Of a stretch of 6,804 nucleotides of DNA, positions 5,115-6,804 are shown piece after piece. The stretch is from the NCBI GenBank assembly GCA_030042795.1, contig JASHYZ010000621.1, forward strand, positions 1 through 6,804, read 5' to 3'. The notes beneath the pieces were generated by a model. The model saw nothing but the letters and a program-made list of their open reading frames with translations, did no database searches and was not told the DNA's origin. The position numbers were made by a program, and so were the translations under genes. The first letter of the stretch is position 1. Each line of letters begins with the position of its first letter. This DNA is from Terriglobia bacterium (GTDB lineage: Bacteria; Acidobacteriota; Terriglobia; UBA7540).

Positions 5115-6191
5115 TCAGTGCGGCGCCCGCGAGCTTTCGCGTTCCCGCTCTGGGCTAGGCAGCGGGCCACTGGCGGGCCTTGTGCCCGACGCGACGAATC
5201 CGGCACCGCCCCGGTCTTGCACACTCTCCCCCCACTGCGAATTGATTTCTGCCCCGACCAGGATGACCAAACTGCTGACATAGAACCACACCATGAGAAT
5301 AACGAACGCTCCCAGCACACCATAGGACTTGTTGTACGAAGCAACGTGCCGGATGTAGTAGTCAAAGCCCACCGGACCCAAGAACCATCCTGCCGCAGCG
5401 GCTGCACTTCCGGGCGTCAACCACTTCCAGGGGCGGTTTACATCCGGAAGAACGTGATCCAGAAACCTGATGCTCACAAGTGTGACCACGATAGAGATGG
5501 CCCACCGAGCCACGCGCGCCAAAACCAATATTGCCGGAGCGGTGACCGGCGCTAACCGGTGATCGAGCAAGCTGCCGGCATTCAGCAACCCGAACGTGCA
5601 GACAAACATGGAGATGAGGAGAAGAACCATCAAAATGGCAAGACCGAGCCGCCTCAGGTAACTCCGGGTTTCAGGTACTTCGTAAACAGTGTTCAAGGCC
5701 GACATTAGGCTCATAAGGCCGCCACTGGCGGCCCACAGTGTGCCCACCAAACCTAGGGACAGATACTTCTTATGGGCCTTTACAAGGCTGGCGACCGTAT
5801 CCCAAAGGACTCCCTGAATGTTCTGCGGAAAGTACTCGACAATCCGCCGCAGACTGCTGTCCCATAGGTGTGTAAAAGGCAGGAGCCCGATAATGGCCGC
5901 CAGCAAAATCAAGAACGGAAACAAGGCGAGCGCGAAGTAATACGAGATCCTGGCCGACAGTCCCGTCAAATCATGCCGGTTGATTCGTCCAGCAAGGGCT
6001 ACCAGAAAGCTGATCCATGAAGAGGGGTTGCCGTCCGAACCGCTGTGTCGTCGCATACGATTAGCCGTCTCTGCCCACGAGCATCGTGAGGCACCGCTGT
6101 ATGCCTGGCAGAACAATGCCTTGCCGTATTCTGCTGCCGGAACGTCAATCTTATATCGCTTCGCAAGATTCAGCGGGGTTTGGTACGACAT
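5115..6191 (-). CDS. YihY/BrkB-family integral membrane protein
   Basis: From the ATG at 6191 the protein is 358 residues. The core has about six membrane segments: roughly residues 83-105, 143-170, 183-206, 220-247, 258-276 and 289-313. The family signature is clear in ISYYFALALFPFLILLAAIIG (82-102) and in SYNKSYGVLGAFVILMVWFY (285-304) followed by a GAEINSQW segment (313-320). YihY/BrkB proteins (once annotated as ribonuclease BN) are inner-membrane proteins; their molecular function is not settled and transport has been proposed. The first 60-80 residues are a soluble extension without a motif I know. The last 38 are rich in Pro, Ser, Arg and Glu and look disordered. The start is uncertain: no candidate has a good ribosome binding site, Met46 (6056) is an alternative, and the open frame upstream to 6371 would overlap the divergent gene at 6326. 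A 92-base gap with its own promoter separates it from the dinB-like gene. Confidence 0.9.
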   Translation of the reverse strand: MSYQTPLNLAKRYKIDVPAAEYGKALFCQAYSGASRCSWAETANRMRRHSGSDGNPSSWISFLVALAGRINRHDLTGLSARISYYFALALFPFLILLAAIIGLLPFTHLWDSSLRRIVEYFPQNIQGVLWDTVASLVKAHKKYLSLGLVGTLWAASGGLMSLMSALNTVYEVPETRSYLRRLGLAILMVLLLISMFVCTFGLLNAGSLLDHRLAPVTAPAILVLARVARWAISIVVTLVSIRFLDHVLPDVNRPWKWLTPGSAAAAAGWFLGPVGFDYYIRHVASYNKSYGVLGAFVILMVWFYVSSLVILVGAEINSQWGESVQDRGGAGFVASGTRPASGPLPSPERERESSRAPH

Positions 6192-6325
6192 CTTGGACGG
6201 TTGATCCACACCATGAGAAAAGGCTTTGACAAAGCAAGGCGTGGTGCACGGAGCCTTCTGCGCAGTGGCCAATCGGAATACACTCAGAACATCTGCACAT
6301 GGAGAAGCTTTGCGGAGGGAAATTG
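6192..6325. promoter_or_regulatory. Divergent intergenic region of the yihY-like and serine hydrolase genes
   Basis: Promoters for both flanking genes should lie in these 134 bases. A perfect TTGACA occurs at 6226-6231 on the plus strand, but no -10 hexamer follows at 16-18 bases. TACACT at 6279-6284 is a weak -10 with no partner. I therefore mark the region without assigning promoters. Confidence 0.3.
6314..6318 (+). promoter_or_regulatory. Strong ribosome binding site of the serine hydrolase gene
   Basis: GGAGG ends seven bases before the ATG at 6326, an ideal spacing. It fixes the start of a frame that has no stop within the window. Confidence 0.8.
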
Positions 6326-6804
6326 ATGAAAAAACGGTCTGGCACGCGTGCTCCTCGATCCCGGTTACCAATATGCCTCAGCTTGGCCGCAGCAATGGCG
6401 ACGACCGCAAGCAGCTACTCCTCAGGACAAGCAACAGCAGCGGCACAGGCTGCCTCGCCGGGGTCAAGCGCTTGCGGAACCTCATTGAGGGTGATTGGCA
6501 TTTCTGATGCAAGCAGGCAAGCATTTGAGCAGGCTTTGCCTGAGATGGCTAGCATCAGGACGTTCTACGAGAGGGGACTTAAGCGAAATGGCATTGTGGG
6601 AAGTGGTCTCATGCTGATTCGGGGCGGCCGATTGGCTGCCAGTGACTTCCAAGGGTACGCGCGCCTCTCGCCGCGACAGGCTGTCACTGAGAATACCACC
6701 TTCCACTGGGCTTCCATCACCAAAACGCTCACCGCAGTAGCCATCCTCCAGCTTCGCGACCATGGAATGTTGGACCTGAACGATCCTGTGGTGAAATACG
6801 TGCC
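6326..6804 (+). CDS. Exported serine beta-lactamase/PBP-like hydrolase, 5' part
   Basis: An open frame of 159 full codons runs off the right edge. The N-terminus (MKKRSGTRAPRSR) is strongly basic and is followed by a hydrophobic stretch, LPICLSLAAAMATTA (14-28), so it is very probably a Sec-type signal peptide. Cleavage is likely between about residues 28 and 43, and no proper lipobox is present. The mature start resembles the beta-lactamase family (Pfam PF00144: class C enzymes, D-alanyl-D-alanine carboxypeptidases, esterases). It has GLMLIRGGRLAASDFQGYA (94-112), then TTFHWASITKTLTAVAILQL (124-143) with the nucleophile motif S130-I-T-K133, then DHGMLDLNDPVVKYV (145-159). The later YxN and KTG/HTG-like motifs lie outside the window, so antibiotic hydrolysis, peptidase or esterase activity cannot be separated. 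Many such genes in soil bacteria are not resistance genes. It is divergent from the yihY-like gene. Confidence 0.9.
   Translation, partial: MKKRSGTRAPRSRLPICLSLAAAMATTASSYSSGQATAAAQAASPGSSACGTSLRVIGISDASRQAFEQALPEMASIRTFYERGLKRNGIVGSGLMLIRGGRLAASDFQGYARLSPRQAVTENTTFHWASITKTLTAVAILQLRDHGMLDLNDPVVKYV

Noticed and set aside
4483..5283. Plus-strand open frame of 266 codons across the dinB-like gene
   Set aside because: It spans a gene, a promoter-containing gap and part of another gene on the opposite strand, has no family resemblance, and the minus-strand DinB motif set is convincing.
5286..6219. Fourteen-base direct repeat CCACACCATGAGAA at 5286-5299 and 6206-6219
   Set aside because: One copy is ordinary coding sequence of the yihY-like gene (an ILMVW region). 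Similarity ends sharply, and a single match of this length is compatible with chance, so it is not supported as an attachment site or duplication.
6226..6254. TTGACA at 6226-6231 as a plus-strand promoter for the serine hydrolase
   Set aside because: No TATAAT-like hexamer lies at 16-18 bases, so the perfect -35 match alone is not enough.
6192..6371. Upstream extension of the yihY-like gene to 6371
   Set aside because: It would overlap the start and ribosome binding site of the divergent serine hydrolase gene, and its residues do not resemble a YihY N-terminus.

Overview
The window looks like chromosomal DNA of a moderately GC-rich bacterium, most likely an Acidobacteriota member (Terriglobia-like). 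That placement is inference. It rests on the gene order ccsA/hemX-like, hemA, hemC, hemD, on the short GGGCTGGAAGCCCGT-type palindromes between two of these genes, and on the general character of the proteins; no marker gene is present. Nothing suggests a phage, plasmid, transposon or CRISPR locus.

The core is a minus-strand tetrapyrrole block, read from right to left. It begins with a CcsA/HemX-like membrane protein (4318-3509), followed by glutamyl-tRNA reductase hemA (3354-2089), porphobilinogen deaminase hemC (1932-1027) and uroporphyrinogen-III synthase hemD (1027-251). HemA makes glutamate-1-semialdehyde, the committed precursor of 5-aminolevulinate. HemC joins four porphobilinogens into hydroxymethylbilane, and HemD closes this to uroporphyrinogen III. 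hemL, hemB and the later steps must be encoded elsewhere. The layout recalls the Bacillus hemAXCDBL operon, with the membrane gene placed before hemA. hemC and hemD overlap by one base (TGATG). A cluster of palindromes fills the ccsA-hemA gap, and a structured stretch with repeated AGCGCT lies in the hemA-hemC gap. An extended -10 element lies just upstream of ccsA.

Right of this block are two more minus-strand genes: a DinB/YfiT-like putative metal-dependent protein (5022-4516) with its own plausible promoter, and a YihY/BrkB-family membrane protein (about 6191-5115).

At the right edge a plus-strand gene begins at 6326 behind a strong ribosome binding site and runs off the window. It encodes an exported serine hydrolase of the beta-lactamase/penicillin-binding-protein (class C-like) family with an SITK active-site motif. 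It is divergent from the YihY gene.

The leftmost 250 bases are clearly more AT-rich. They hold a near-perfect palindrome and a possible start of another minus-strand gene that leaves the window. I see no strong evidence of a new system here; the most interesting signals are the palindromic intergenic DNA and its overlap with the ccsA 3' end.
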